DNA of 64,000 bases from Paenibacillus sp. PastM-3 (GCF_029893965.1 NZ_JARXXP010000024.1:1-64000); one strand, 5' to 3'. Positions 1 to 8,424 are shown, counted from the stretch's first letter. Translations and numbers: made by a program. The notes: generated by a model from the sequence alone, not told the origin.

Positions 1-165
1 TTACTGGTGTATGTTCTGCTCAAGTATCTGTTTGACCAAGGGAATGCTGCAGTACATACCACCGTCAAACTAACATTTGCCGAATTTGATCGGTTATTTT
101 GCTTACAATCTTTACCGGTCGAATGGACGGTGTTTCTTTCGAGTAACTTAAAATTCCAGAAATAG
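1..165 (+). CDS. C-terminal tail of an unidentified protein, cut by the window edge
   Basis: The first frame is open from base 1 to a TAG at 163-165 and encodes 54 residues. It begins with a hydrophobic stretch (LLVYVLLKYLF) that could end a membrane segment, followed by a mixed polar tail. No start is visible inside the window, so this would be the end of a gene that begins upstream. I do not recognise the family. An open frame this short can occur by chance, so the call is tentative. Confidence 0.35.
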   Translation, partial: LLVYVLLKYLFDQGNAAVHTTVKLTFAEFDRLFCLQSLPVEWTVFLSSNLKFQK

Positions 166-408
166 GTTAATCAACAGCCGTATACAAACTGCAACTAAAT
201 CCCCCGTCCCGAAGAAATTTCCTGCCCAAGTAACCCCGACGGTTTGCACCCAACAAATAAAATTGATTACTTATCTGCTATAGCTGCAATGTGAGGGGAT
301 GACAGGAAATCCCGCCGCCCCCGCTCCTGCAGACCACTTATGCTTCCAAAACGCTTTTCTGCGAAACGCTTCAAGACACACATCTTAGCTCCGTAAGGCT
401 CTTAGCCC

Positions 409-498
409 TCATCCCCCTCCACTCCATATCCAAACGTTCCAGATCATTTTTACACCACTTTTCTTAACCGCATCCACCCGGCCCAGCTGGTTATTCAC
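409..498 (-). pseudogene. Truncated 29-codon reading frame overlapping the permease remnant
   Basis: A GTG at 498-496 overlaps the TGA that ends the shifted permease frame (497-495), the usual arrangement of two translationally coupled genes. The frame stops after 29 codons at 411-409 without any recognisable domain. It is best read as the start of a second exporter gene that has been truncated. It could also be chance. Nothing else gene-like is visible between 166 and 408. Confidence 0.25.
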
Positions 499-1005
499 AG
501 CTCATACCTCCGCCCGTTCAGCAGCAGGGCTGCGGCGCTGCCGGCCAGCAGCATGACCAGCACATTGCTGATCACCCGCAGGCAGACTGAGCAGCCTGGA
601 CAGCACCAGATAGAGGATACCGGGTGCAGGACTCGAGGACTGCTCTATCCGCATCTGATACAGGCCGGACGGATTCAGGAACACCTCCAGCAGTGTGGTC
701 GACCATACCGCCATGCTGCCAAGGATGAACACTGCTGATTTTACAGCGAACAATGAGGAGGTTCTGACCGGCAGCAGATGATTAACAGGCATAACGCCAG
801 TGAAAAATTCCTTATACAGGTCTGTGAAGATATATAGTGGGACGAGCAGGCCGATTACCATATTCGCAGTCAGCGCCAGAAAGGCCAGATCCTGCTGCAT
901 GCTGACCAGAAAATACAGATTAACCAGCGTACTCAGACCGGCCAGTGAGCCAAACACCGCCAGGTGCTTTCTGCATTGGAGCTTGAACTGATGAACGAGT
1001 ATCAG
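495..1005 (-). pseudogene. Frameshifted ABC-2-type transporter permease remnant
   Basis: The upstream frame gives three or four hydrophobic segments (VFGSLAGLSTLVNLYFLV, LALTANMVIGLLVPLYIF, AVKSAVFILGSMAVW). It then turns into low-quality sequence after LYLVLSRLL. The next frame, opening near 600, continues as a good membrane segment and basic tail (VISNVLVMLLAGSAAALLL, then NGRRYEL) and stops at 497-495. A single frameshift near 590-605 would therefore restore the protein. A GGGAG ribosome site at 1017-1013 sits seven bases before a CTG at 1005, with no ATG or GTG at that position, so the start codon may also be lost. At about 170 residues it is shorter than a typical ABC-2 permease. A sequencing error at the shift cannot be excluded. 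Confidence 0.5.
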
Positions 1006-1135
1006 ATCTTCACTCCCTTTACTTCATAATTTGTTGTCGGTTACCCGGGTCACAGTTAGTTTAAGTAACTCCCGCAACTCCAGTTCCTCGAACCACACTG
1101 CTCTTTTCTCCCAGCCCCACTCTTCTCCCGGACAT

Positions 1136-1174
1136 AAAGAAGCAAGCCCCATCCCGGCAGGAGCTTGCTTCTTT
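1136..1174 (-). terminator. Rho-independent terminator after the aminotransferase gene
   Basis: A perfect 12-bp inverted repeat, AAAGAAGCAAGC at 1136-1147 and GCTTGCTTCTTT at 1163-1174, lies just downstream of the minus-strand aminotransferase stop. The far arm ends in a short T run on the minus strand. Confidence 0.75.
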
Positions 1175-1250
1175 ACTACATACTCAGACTTCAAATTCCT
1201 GAGTCACTGTATCACCGCGTCCTTCACTTTACCGCACAGTCCCAGCCCTC

Positions 1251-2471
1251 TCAGCTCCGGGCCGTAAACTCCGTCACAGCCTCGCTCATCAGGTTCATGC
1301 CGAGCAGCAGCTCATCCCGGCCGGGATGACTGAAGTTAAGACGGATGCGGTTGCCGCCGCCGCTTACGCTGCAGAGCTGGCCGGGAAGAAAAGCGACCCC
1401 TTTGGCCAGTGCTGCCTTCAGCAGCATCATTGCGTCCAGCCCCTCCGGCAGCGAGACCCACAGAAACATGCCGCCCTCCGGCAGGTCATATTCACTGTTC
1501 TTCCAGGCCGGACGCTTCAGCAGCTCAGTCATCAGCTTCAGCCGGGTACTATATTCCCGATTCAGGACAGCAATATGCTCTCGAAGATTAAAAGCCGTTA
1601 CATCCAGCAGATAATGCAGCAGCCGCTGATTCAGCGAGCTGGACTGCCAGTCCGCCATCTGCTTCGCGGCAGCCATCATGGAGATCAGCTCACGGCTGCC
1701 TGCGGCCCAGCCCGTCCGCAGGGCAGGCGCGACCGTCTTGCTGAACGAACCTATGTAGAGCACGTGCCCGCCTTTGCTGACATTCTCCAGCGCGTAAAGC
1801 GATGGGTAATTAGCAACCGGGGATGTGCTGCCGGCACGCTTGAAATGCAGATCCCCATAGGAATCATCCTCGACGATAAGCAGGTTATGAGCAGTACACA
1901 GCTCAAGCACCTCCTTACGCCGCTCCAGGCTCCAAAGAATACCGCTCGGATTGGTATAGCTTGGCGTTGCAAACAGCATCTTGGGACGGTGCTGATGAAT
2001 CTGGGTGCGCAAATGATCCGGGAGCAGCCCGTTGCGGTCTCCATGGACAGGTATAATAACCGCCCCCTGCATCCGGAGCGCCTGCAAGATTCCCGGAGAA
2101 GTCGGATTCTCAACCAGCACCCGGTCGCCTGGATCAATATAGACCCGGGAGAGCAAATCGATGGCTTGTTGACTTCCCGTTGTCAGAAGAACTCCGCCTT
2201 CCGCAGTGTTCACTCCTTTTCCCTTCAGCCAGTCATCGGTCAGCCACTCACGCAACGGCGCGTAGCCCTCGGGATCACCGTACTGCAGTGCGCCCGCATC
2301 AGCCGTGATTACTGTTGAAGCTGCTTCTGCAAGCAGTGATAACGGGAACAATTCTTCTGCCGGCAGCTCTTCTGCCAGAGAGATTAACGTACCGCGCCGC
2401 GTCTGGGTACGGATGCTGAGCTGTGGTGAAGAAACCAGCGTATGCGCACGGGCAGAAAACTCATACTTCAT
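1251..2471 (-). CDS. PLP-dependent aminotransferase of the 2-aminoadipate/MocR-catalytic type
   Basis: This 406-residue fold-type I aminotransferase transfers an amino group through pyridoxal phosphate; the substrate cannot be read from the sequence. The Schiff-base lysine is K245 in GSFSKTVAP. The PLP-ring aspartate and tyrosine lie in EDDSYGDLHF (about 202-205), and the TPSYTNPSG motif is at 169-177. R386 in the RLNFSHP region near the C-terminus probably binds the substrate carboxylate. It resembles LysN/2-aminoadipate transaminases and the catalytic half of MocR regulators, but has no N-terminal GntR DNA-binding domain. A GGAAGGGGG ribosome site precedes the ATG. The ComA-like regulator ends 66 bases upstream on the same strand, so the two may be co-transcribed. 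Confidence 0.85.
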   Translation of the reverse strand: MKYEFSARAHTLVSSPQLSIRTQTRRGTLISLAEELPAEELFPLSLLAEAASTVITADAGALQYGDPEGYAPLREWLTDDWLKGKGVNTAEGGVLLTTGSQQAIDLLSRVYIDPGDRVLVENPTSPGILQALRMQGAVIIPVHGDRNGLLPDHLRTQIHQHRPKMLFATPSYTNPSGILWSLERRKEVLELCTAHNLLIVEDDSYGDLHFKRAGSTSPVANYPSLYALENVSKGGHVLYIGSFSKTVAPALRTGWAAGSRELISMMAAAKQMADWQSSSLNQRLLHYLLDVTAFNLREHIAVLNREYSTRLKLMTELLKRPAWKNSEYDLPEGGMFLWVSLPEGLDAMMLLKAALAKGVAFLPGQLCSVSGGGNRIRLNFSHPGRDELLLGMNLMSEAVTEFTARS

Positions 2472-2537
2472 ATTGTTCCCCCTTCCCTGGTACCAAGAAT
2501 ATTCCCGCCTGACCGGTAATATGTCGCCAATGCCGGC

Positions 2538-3194
2538 TTACGAGTAGATTTGCTTGTTCTGCCTTGAGAAAAGCGCGAATTTTTCAATAGCCTGGGCTCT
2601 CGTCGATACATCCAGCTTCACATAAATCTTTCGCAGATAATTATCAATGGAACGGCGGCTCACTTCGATTTCAAGGGCAATTTTATCGTAAGTGATTCCC
2701 TGCACAATCCTCTCCATAATGAACATCTCCGTCGCCGTCAGCTGCATTACACTGTCCAGTCCGCGTGATGAGGTTACCGGCCGGTATCCCTTTTGTATCC
2801 AGGTCAGCGGAATTGACAAAAAGCCTTCCCGCAGGCCACCGATCATCAAAAGCAGCTGCCGGGATGATGCCCCCTTGGACAGCACTCCACTGGCCCCCAG
2901 CTCAAGCAGCGGCTGAAACAGTTCGCTGTCTTCTTCCTCGGTCATAATAATAAAATGCGCTTCCTCGCAGCTGATCTTCAGCTCCGGCAGCACATTCTCC
3001 ACATTGCCTTCCGGCATCTGATAATCCGCCAGCACCAGGTCCGGCTGAAGCTCCTGCACACTGTGTACACCTTCGCTCCAGCAGTTGTGCATGGCCAGAA
3101 CAGCAAGCTCCCCTCCTTCTTCCAAAATCAGTTTAGTCCCCAGCATACTTGTGGGATGACATCCCACGATGACAACCCGCCACACCTTCATCAT
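2538..3194 (-). CDS. ComA/NarL-type response regulator with a degenerate acidic pocket
   Basis: This 218-residue protein has an N-terminal receiver-like domain (about 1-125) and a C-terminal LuxR-type helix-turn-helix (about 150-212). The phosphoacceptor-like aspartate is D57 (VLADYQMP), with T85 and K107 at the expected switch positions. The acidic pair that normally binds magnesium after the first strand is replaced by glycine-cysteine (VIVGCHP, residues 8-14). Phosphorylation is therefore doubtful. The layout and the HTH segment (SRRSIDNYLRKIYVKLDV) resemble the competence regulator ComA. I start at the MMKVW methionine because an AGGAGG lies just upstream; a longer frame exists to 3275 but its extra 27 residues do not look like protein. 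No kinase gene is adjacent. Confidence 0.75.
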   Translation of the reverse strand: MMKVWRVVIVGCHPTSMLGTKLILEEGGELAVLAMHNCWSEGVHSVQELQPDLVLADYQMPEGNVENVLPELKISCEEAHFIIMTEEEDSELFQPLLELGASGVLSKGASSRQLLLMIGGLREGFLSIPLTWIQKGYRPVTSSRGLDSVMQLTATEMFIMERIVQGITYDKIALEIEVSRRSIDNYLRKIYVKLDVSTRAQAIEKFALFSRQNKQIYS

Positions 3195-3417
3195 TAATCC
3201 CCCAAACCTCCTGCTGTCTATATATTTACCCCGAGTGGAAAGCGCTCTAAGCGTGTTTTGCTGATACGCAAGCAAGGATGGTTGACGATATATGTATAGT
3301 TATTCCTTCTTTTTCCTTGAATACGCCCCTCAGATATTCCAATCTATAGAAATTGTATCGCAGTACTTTAATAGGATGCAATTATTTTTTCTTCTTTGCA
3401 TTCAGGCTCTTTCACTT

Positions 3418-3446
3418 TTGCGAAACTTGTAAAAGTCTGATAGAAT
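3418..3446 (+). promoter_or_regulatory. Sigma-A-type promoter for the 3483 gene pair
   Basis: TTGCGA (3418-3423), a 17-base spacer and TAGAAT (3441-3446) stand about 36 bases before the ATG at 3483. GAGGTGATG provides a ribosome site. Confidence 0.6.
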
Positions 3447-3482
3447 GAGGACTTGAAAAAAAGTGCTTGAGGTGATGTTGAA

Positions 3483-3890
3483 ATGCAACCGCTAGCGGAA
3501 TCGACCCCTGTACACTCACGGCGTACTGCAGTGAGAAAAGGCCCTTCCGTAAAATGGTTTTTACTGTTCTGGATTGTGATGATTGGAGTAGGTGCTTATG
3601 CTGTCTACAGCTACACCAACCATCTGAAGCAGCAGGTGCTGGCTGAGCTCGGCAATCAGAGCCGGCAGCAGCTTACCGTTTTGCAAACCGATTATGAGGC
3701 ACGGATCGCCGTCCTCTCCGAAGAAGTGAAGGAGCTGCAGAGCACGGTGCAGACCTTTAATGAACTGCTGACGTTTACCAAAGATAACGCAAGCAATAAG
3801 ACTGACAACAGCAATAAGCTTTACACCCAGCTAAGTGAGGTCAAGAAGCAGCTGGATGCGCTCAAGAAAGAGATGGATCTGTTAAAATGA
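3483..3890 (+). CDS. Single-pass membrane protein with a coiled-coil tail
   Basis: I do not recognise a named family for this 135-residue protein. It has a short basic N-terminus, one membrane segment at about 25-46 (WFLLFWIVMIGVGAYAVYSY), and then a long heptad-rich region from about 50 to the end (QVLAELGNQSRQQLTVLQ, LSEVKKQLDALKKEMDLL). The topology suggests a cytoplasmic N-terminus and an external coiled coil. The stop codon overlaps the ATG of the next gene by four bases, so the two are translationally coupled. The product may assemble with, or anchor, the glycosidase-domain partner. That role is inferred from gene order only. Confidence 0.75.
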   Translation: MQPLAESTPVHSRRTAVRKGPSVKWFLLFWIVMIGVGAYAVYSYTNHLKQQVLAELGNQSRQQLTVLQTDYEARIAVLSEEVKELQSTVQTFNELLTFTKDNASNKTDNSNKLYTQLSEVKKQLDALKKEMDLLK

Positions 3891-4954
3891 TGACCCCTGT
3901 CAAAAGAGTCAACCGTTTCTTCATGCTTCTGACGGCGCCTTTTATCGGACTCTTGATTGCCCTTTGGGCGTATCAGCCCAAGCTGACACTGGATCTGGAT
4001 ACGAGCCAGTTTGCTGCCGCTCCCGGACCGCTTGAACAGACGGCCCAGCTGAAGCAGGATCTGCTGCAGGCCCAGAATGCCGCATCCTACACGATTGATG
4101 CAATCGGGGCTTCTGCTACACTGTATAACCAGACCACGAATGCGATGAATTCGCTGGTCACCACAGCTGCAGCCCAGGTATCGCGCCCGGAGCTGATCTA
4201 TAACAGACGGATCACAGCAAGGCTCGGCATCCCTGCAGATGTCATCAGCAGTGACCGGATTACCATTGAATTATACCGGCTGAACCCCGGCAACTATAAA
4301 GCATATGCCTTGAAAATCAGGCTGAAGGACGCTGCAGCGATGAAAATGAGCCTGGCCGGCGACGGCACCGGCCAGGCAGAAACCACCATGCAGGCCGTAA
4401 ACCGTTATGGCGCGGTTGCCGGCATCAACGCCGGCGGCTTTGCCGACCAGAACGGCAAGCGCTATCCATTGTCCACGACCATTGCGAACGGCAGCTATCT
4501 GTACGGCTTTGAACCAACCTATAAGGATCTCAGCTTCGTCGGCCTCAGCAAAGCCGGCAAGCTGATCGGCGGCAAATTCAGCAGCAAGGCACAGCTTGAC
4601 CAGCTTGAACCGGCATTTGGCGCAACCTTTGTGCCTGTACTGATCAAGAACGGCATGCTGCAGCCCATTCCTTTGAAATGGCAGATTAGTCCCAAGCGTG
4701 CCCCCCGTACCATAATCGGCAAATATAAAGATGACCAGCTGCTTGTGCTGGTTGCCGATGGTTATAACGAGAGCGGCAATTCCGGGGCGACCCTGATGGA
4801 ATTACAGAGCAAGCTATGGGGCATGGGTGTAGTCGATGCCTATAATCTGGACGGCGGAGGTTCTTCCTCACTGATATTCCGGGGCAAAGTTATCAACAAG
4901 CCTTCTGACGGAGTTCTCCGGCAGGTGCCAACCAATTTTCTGTTTTTCAAGTAG
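3887..4954 (+). CDS. Membrane-anchored phosphodiester glycosidase (NAGPA/DUF2233) protein
   Basis: This 355-residue protein has an N-terminal membrane anchor (about 10-28, FFMLLTAPFIGLLIALWAY), a helical stretch, and a C-terminal NAGPA-type domain from about 135 onward. Family signatures visible are AVAGINAGGFAD, PRTIIGKYKDDQLLVLVADG and VDAYNLDGGGSSSLIF. The domain cleaves sugar phosphodiesters in the mammalian uncovering enzyme; bacterial members act outside the membrane on envelope or exopolysaccharide glycans, and the substrate here is unknown. The ATG overlaps the preceding stop. In B. subtilis the family includes YngK/YoeB-unrelated and exopolysaccharide-linked proteins, so no gene symbol is given. 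Confidence 0.85.
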   Translation: MMTPVKRVNRFFMLLTAPFIGLLIALWAYQPKLTLDLDTSQFAAAPGPLEQTAQLKQDLLQAQNAASYTIDAIGASATLYNQTTNAMNSLVTTAAAQVSRPELIYNRRITARLGIPADVISSDRITIELYRLNPGNYKAYALKIRLKDAAAMKMSLAGDGTGQAETTMQAVNRYGAVAGINAGGFADQNGKRYPLSTTIANGSYLYGFEPTYKDLSFVGLSKAGKLIGGKFSSKAQLDQLEPAFGATFVPVLIKNGMLQPIPLKWQISPKRAPRTIIGKYKDDQLLVLVADGYNESGNSGATLMELQSKLWGMGVVDAYNLDGGGSSSLIFRGKVINKPSDGVLRQVPTNFLFFK

Positions 4955-5092
4955 CCTACTTTCTAATGCAAGCTTTCATTTATTCAATATAATATCCTGT
5001 CAATGTCTTTTCTCACTTTTCCGCTTTTAATTTAAGGCCGCAGCAGGTTATAATGAAGGTAACGTTTACAATCCTTTACGGAGGTGTCCAGC

Positions 5093-5197
5093 ATGTCGTT
5101 CTCCTTAACCTTTTGGATTGTCACCCTCGTACTTCTGCTGTTTCTGACCGGTATACTAACCGCTTCTTACAACGACGATAAGACCAAAGGTTTGTAG
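5093..5197 (+). CDS. 34-residue single-pass membrane peptide
   Basis: A strong ribosome site (ACGGAGGTG) sits about seven bases before an ATG that opens a 34-codon frame ending at TAG 5195-5197. The product is mostly one hydrophobic helix (LTFWIVTLVLLLFLTGIL) followed by a short charged tail ending DDKTKGL. A bidirectional terminator follows within 50 bases, so the frame sits in its own compact transcription unit. A TATAAT lies at 5049-5054 with only a weak -35 match. I do not recognise the family. Small membrane proteins of this size are common in spore-formers, but nothing shows when it is made. Confidence 0.6.
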   Translation: MSFSLTFWIVTLVLLLFLTGILTASYNDDKTKGL

Positions 5198-5240
5198 CTG
5201 ACCGCCGTGTCCCATACGGAACACGCTGCTTCGAATCCGA

Positions 5241-5272
5241 AAAAACGCCGCACAATGTGCGGCGTTTTTTTT
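5241..5272. terminator. Bidirectional Rho-independent terminator
   Basis: The stem ACGCCGCAC (5245-5253) pairs with GTGCGGCGT (5257-5265) around a three-base loop. It is flanked by an A run on the left and a T run on the right. It can end both the small membrane-peptide gene on the plus strand and the abrB-like gene on the minus strand. Confidence 0.8.
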
Positions 5273-5357
5273 CAGTGTTGGCCCGCTGTGGATCCGCAGT
5301 ACCAGAACTATGTAGGAATGTTACTTGCCGCCTGCTCCGGGAGAAAAGGGACAGGAC

Positions 5358-5612
5358 TTAAGCGTGTCTCGGCAATTGCGTCATCTCTGAAAGACAATCT
5401 GCACAGATGTAACGTTCTTTATACTCGCTTACGCCTTCCATTGATCCGCAGAATACACATTTGGGACGGTAGCGCTCCAGAATGATGTGGTCTCCCTGCA
5501 CAAGAATTTCTACCGGGTCTCCTTCATTCATTTGGTACCTTTTTCGCAGAGACTTAGGCAGAACAATTCTACCCAGCTGATCTACTTTACGAACTACGCC
5601 AGCAGGTTTCAT
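5358..5612 (-). CDS. AbrB-family transition-state regulator with a C-terminal zinc-knuckle
   Basis: The first 50 residues are a SpoVT/AbrB swapped-hairpin DNA-binding domain (GVVRKVDQLGRIVLPKSLRK and DHIILERYRP). In place of the usual AbrB multimerisation domain, the C-terminus carries two CxxC pairs, C52/C55 and C70/C73, spaced like a small zinc ribbon. The total is 84 residues against about 94 for B. subtilis AbrB. It should act as a dimeric or tetrameric repressor of transition-phase genes, possibly with metal-dependent assembly. A good GGAGAGGTG ribosome site precedes the ATG. The target genes cannot be read from this window. Confidence 0.85.
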   Translation of the reverse strand: MKPAGVVRKVDQLGRIVLPKSLRKRYQMNEGDPVEILVQGDHIILERYRPKCVFCGSMEGVSEYKERYICADCLSEMTQLPRHA

Positions 5613-5736
5613 ATCTTACGTACACCTCTCCTGTTCAACTATTAATTAGTGTTACTACTTTTTTCGGCAGTATTCTTCTATTTCGTTATTCATATTGTCG
5701 AATCCTGCTGAAAAAAACAAAAAATCATGTATACTT

Positions 5737-6201
5737 TTAAAAAAGTTCCGGAAAGTCCAGCTGACGCAGTGCTTCATAGACAATAATCGCTGCCGAATTG
5801 GATAAATTCAGCGATCTGACCGCCCGCCCCATCGGCATACGCATTGCGGTTTCCTTGCCTGCTTCCAGTATCTCTGGCGATAGCCCTTTGGTTTCTTTGC
5901 CGAAAACAAAGAAATCACCGTCCCGGAAGGCAAAGTCTGTATACCGCTTCTCAGCCTTGGTCGTAGCGTAGAAAAAACGTCCTTCGCTGTATTTCTCCAG
6001 GACCTCGGCAAACGAATCATGATATTCAATGGTGACAGCATGCCAGTAATCCAGCCCCGCCCGCTTCAGCGTCGCATCGTCGGTCCGGAAGCCCAGCGGC
6101 CGGACCAGATGAAGATGGGTGCCGGTAGCCGCACAGGTACGGGCAATATTGCCGGTATTCGCCGGTATCTCCGGTTCAACCAGCACAATGTGTAATGCCA
6201 T
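5737..6201 (-). CDS. trmL: tRNA (cytidine(34)-2'-O)-methyltransferase
   Basis: This 154-residue SPOUT-class methyltransferase modifies the ribose of the wobble base in tRNA-Leu. Family motifs are visible: LVEPEIPANTGNIARTCAAT near the N-terminus, FFVFGKETKGLS in the middle, and the knotted SAM-binding end MGRAVRSLNLSNSAAIIVYE. I start at MALHIVLVEPEIP, which matches the family start and has an AGGAAG ribosome site. The frame runs 18 codons further upstream without homology. A hairpin separates it from serC upstream. Confidence 0.92.
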   Translation of the reverse strand: MALHIVLVEPEIPANTGNIARTCAATGTHLHLVRPLGFRTDDATLKRAGLDYWHAVTIEYHDSFAEVLEKYSEGRFFYATTKAEKRYTDFAFRDGDFFVFGKETKGLSPEILEAGKETAMRMPMGRAVRSLNLSNSAAIIVYEALRQLDFPELF

Positions 6202-6300
6202 TAGGGTAAACTTCCTCTCTGTAGGCTTCAATAGCCCTGTGTTGTAAGTAAACATACAGCTCTAAGATGACAGACGGACCGGTTCAATAGCAAGCAGAAG

Positions 6301-6325
6301 ACCTTCCGCCTAAGCAGCGGAAGGT
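6301..6325 (-). terminator. Hairpin after serC
   Basis: ACCTTCCGC (6301-6309) pairs with GCGGAAGGT (6317-6325) right after the serC stop. On the minus strand it is followed only by a broken T run (TCTTCTGCTT), so termination may be partial. Confidence 0.5.
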
Positions 6326-6342
6326 CCGGAAATTTCAATCAC

Positions 6343-7443
6343 TTAGCCTTGAGTTTGCCGGAAATGCTTCATGAAATCGGCAAGCGCCTTAACGCTCTCA
6401 TAAGGAACAGCGTTATAGATCGAAGCACGCAAGCCCCCGACGCTGCGGTGTCCCTTGAGCCCGATGAAGCCTTCCTGCTCGGCAGCCTTGACGAACTGCT
6501 TCTCCAGCTCCTCGGACTGCATCCGGAAGGTAACGTTCATAATGGAACGGCTGCCCACCTCTGCTACTCCGCGGTAGAAGCCGTCGCTGCCGTCGATATG
6601 ATCGTACAGCAGACCGGATTTGTCACGGTTTTTGGATTCGATGCCGGCAAGCCCGCCCTGCTCCTCAATCCATTTTAACACTTCATTGACCATATATACA
6701 GAAAAGGATGGCGGCGTATTGTACAGCGAGTTGTTCTTGTAGTGTGTATCATAACGCAGGATCGTCGGGATGTTCGCAGGTGATTTGGCAATCAGCTCTT
6801 CCTTGGCAATTACCACCGTAACCCCGGAAGGTCCAAGATTTTTCTGCGCTCCGGCGTAGATCAGCCCGAATTTGCTGACATCAAAGGAACGGCTCAGAAT
6901 ATCACTGGACATATCGGCAATCAGCGGAAGAGAGCCTGTATCCGGATACTCCGCATATTGTGTTCCTTCGATTGTTTCATTGGAGGTAATATGCAGGTAA
7001 GCTGCATTGTCAGCCGGCTTGATGCTGCCAAGCTCAGGAATAGCCAGGAACTTCTTGTCCTCGGAGGATGCTGCAACATGCGCTTCTCCTACCAGCTTCG
7101 CTTCCTTAAGCGCCTTGTCAGCCCAGCTTCCTGTCATAACATAGCTGCCGACTTGTCCGCTGGAGATGAGGTTCATCGGGATCATGGCGAACTGCGTGCT
7201 GGCTCCGCCCTGTACGAATAATACTTTGTAGCCCTCAGGATTGCCGAGCAGGGAAAGCAGACGCTCCTGCGCTTCATTATGCACGGATTCGTATATTGCC
7301 CCGCGGTGCGACATCTCCATAATGGACATTCCGCTCTCCCGGAAATCAACAAACTCCGCCTGTGCGCGTTCGAGTACTTCAAGCGGCAGCGCCGCCGGTC
7401 CTGCATTGAAATTGTATGCTCTCTTGCTCAAAATTGCCCCCAT
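6343..7443 (-). CDS. serC: Phosphoserine aminotransferase
   Basis: This 366-residue enzyme makes 3-phosphoserine from 3-phosphohydroxypyruvate in serine synthesis. The PLP lysine is K201 in YAGAQKNLGPSG. Other class signatures are NFNAGPAALP at the N-terminus, FVQGGASTQFAMIPMNL, and GLKGHRSVGGLRASIYNA near the C-terminus. I start at MGAILSKRAYNFNAGP because it matches the family start. No other serine-pathway gene is adjacent. Confidence 0.95.
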   Translation of the reverse strand: MGAILSKRAYNFNAGPAALPLEVLERAQAEFVDFRESGMSIMEMSHRGAIYESVHNEAQERLLSLLGNPEGYKVLFVQGGASTQFAMIPMNLISSGQVGSYVMTGSWADKALKEAKLVGEAHVAASSEDKKFLAIPELGSIKPADNAAYLHITSNETIEGTQYAEYPDTGSLPLIADMSSDILSRSFDVSKFGLIYAGAQKNLGPSGVTVVIAKEELIAKSPANIPTILRYDTHYKNNSLYNTPPSFSVYMVNEVLKWIEEQGGLAGIESKNRDKSGLLYDHIDGSDGFYRGVAEVGSRSIMNVTFRMQSEELEKQFVKAAEQEGFIGLKGHRSVGGLRASIYNAVPYESVKALADFMKHFRQTQG

Positions 7444-7473
7444 CCTTTCTCTCCTACGAATATGGATATCGCT

Positions 7474-7502
7474 ATGATAGCAGCATTCCAACACGCCAGC
7501 AA
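7474..7502 (-). promoter_or_regulatory. Sigma-A-type promoter of serC
   Basis: On the minus strand TTGCTG (7502-7497), a 17-base spacer and TATCAT (7479-7474) stand about 30 bases ahead of the serC ATG. Confidence 0.55.
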
Positions 7503-7539
7503 GTATAATTATTCACATGTAGCGTAAGATCACCGGGCC

Positions 7540-8424
7540 TCAGAACGTGAAAAACTGATAGCTGCGGCTCCAACCCCTGCTGTGACGCGGTAAAATGCTG
7601 ATGTCCGCAAAAACCTCGGGAGAAATCACATGCCGCTCCCCCCAGAGCGCCATCCGCTCCGGACGGAAGCTTCCGCTCTCACGCATTCCTGCTCCGCTCG
7701 GCTTGTGAACCAGCTCCCAGTACCAATCCGCATCCTCCTTCTCCCAGCCGCTCACCCGGCAATAGAACGGACGGTCAGGTACGGCAGTCCAGCTTACAAG
7801 GTTTCCCGATACCTGCAGCAGCCCGGAGGTATACGAGGATTCCGGTTCATGCACACCGGCTTCTCCCGGCAGCCTCAGCTCATAGTCTTTCCCGGCAGGA
7901 GCATCATTGATTCCAATGAAGTTATGAATATACTCCTCGGTATGCAGCGGCTTCACCCCGGTATTTTCCAGTGAATAATCAATGGTGAGCCGGTCCCCGT
8001 GAAGTGAGATCCGTTTGCTCAAAAGCATACCGTACCCCCGGCACTCCTCAGACTTCACCTTATACACTATTTCATGCCGGCTGCTTTCCGTCTTCATCTC
8101 AGCGGGGATGAGCGGGTACGCAGCCATAAAATCATAGGCAGCATCATCCGTCTTCTGCAGCAGCCCGACACCAGGCTTCGGAAACCACTCCCCGGCCGCC
8201 GCTTCCGCGTAGCCGATTGGCCGGGAGATGCCAAATTCGTTACAAAGCCCGATTCCCCCGCTGCCCTTTCCTGCATGCAGACTCTCCGGAACACAAAAGG
8301 TATGCTTTCCGTCTTCCAGTGTGACCTGGGTAATAAAACCGGTCCAGTCGAACCTGGTGCCGTTGTAATCGCCTGGCTCTGCAATATCCACAGTCAGAAT
8401 TCCATTTGAGAGCTGGTGAGCCAT
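7540..8424 (-). CDS. Aldose-1-epimerase-like (galactose mutarotase fold) protein
   Basis: This 294-residue protein looks like a beta-sandwich sugar-binding protein. Fold hints are the N-terminal FDWTGFITQVTLEDGKHTF, an internal histidine in HTEEYIHNFIGIN, and late acidic residues. The substrate is unknown, and catalytic residues cannot be assigned with certainty. I prefer the second methionine (MAHQLSNG), which lies about six bases after AAAGGA. The GH94 phosphorylase gene lies directly upstream on the same strand, separated by a terminator. A shared role in sugar use is plausible but inferred. Confidence 0.65.
   Translation of the reverse strand: MAHQLSNGILTVDIAEPGDYNGTRFDWTGFITQVTLEDGKHTFCVPESLHAGKGSGGIGLCNEFGISRPIGYAEAAAGEWFPKPGVGLLQKTDDAAYDFMAAYPLIPAEMKTESSRHEIVYKVKSEECRGYGMLLSKRISLHGDRLTIDYSLENTGVKPLHTEEYIHNFIGINDAPAGKDYELRLPGEAGVHEPESSYTSGLLQVSGNLVSWTAVPDRPFYCRVSGWEKEDADWYWELVHKPSGAGMRESGSFRPERMALWGERHVISPEVFADISILPRHSRGWSRSYQFFTF

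Noticed and set aside
5640..5735. Sigma-H promoter for the abrB-like gene
   Set aside because: GCAGGATTC followed by CGAAA about 12 bases later is only a partial match, and the -10 part lacks the GAAT end.
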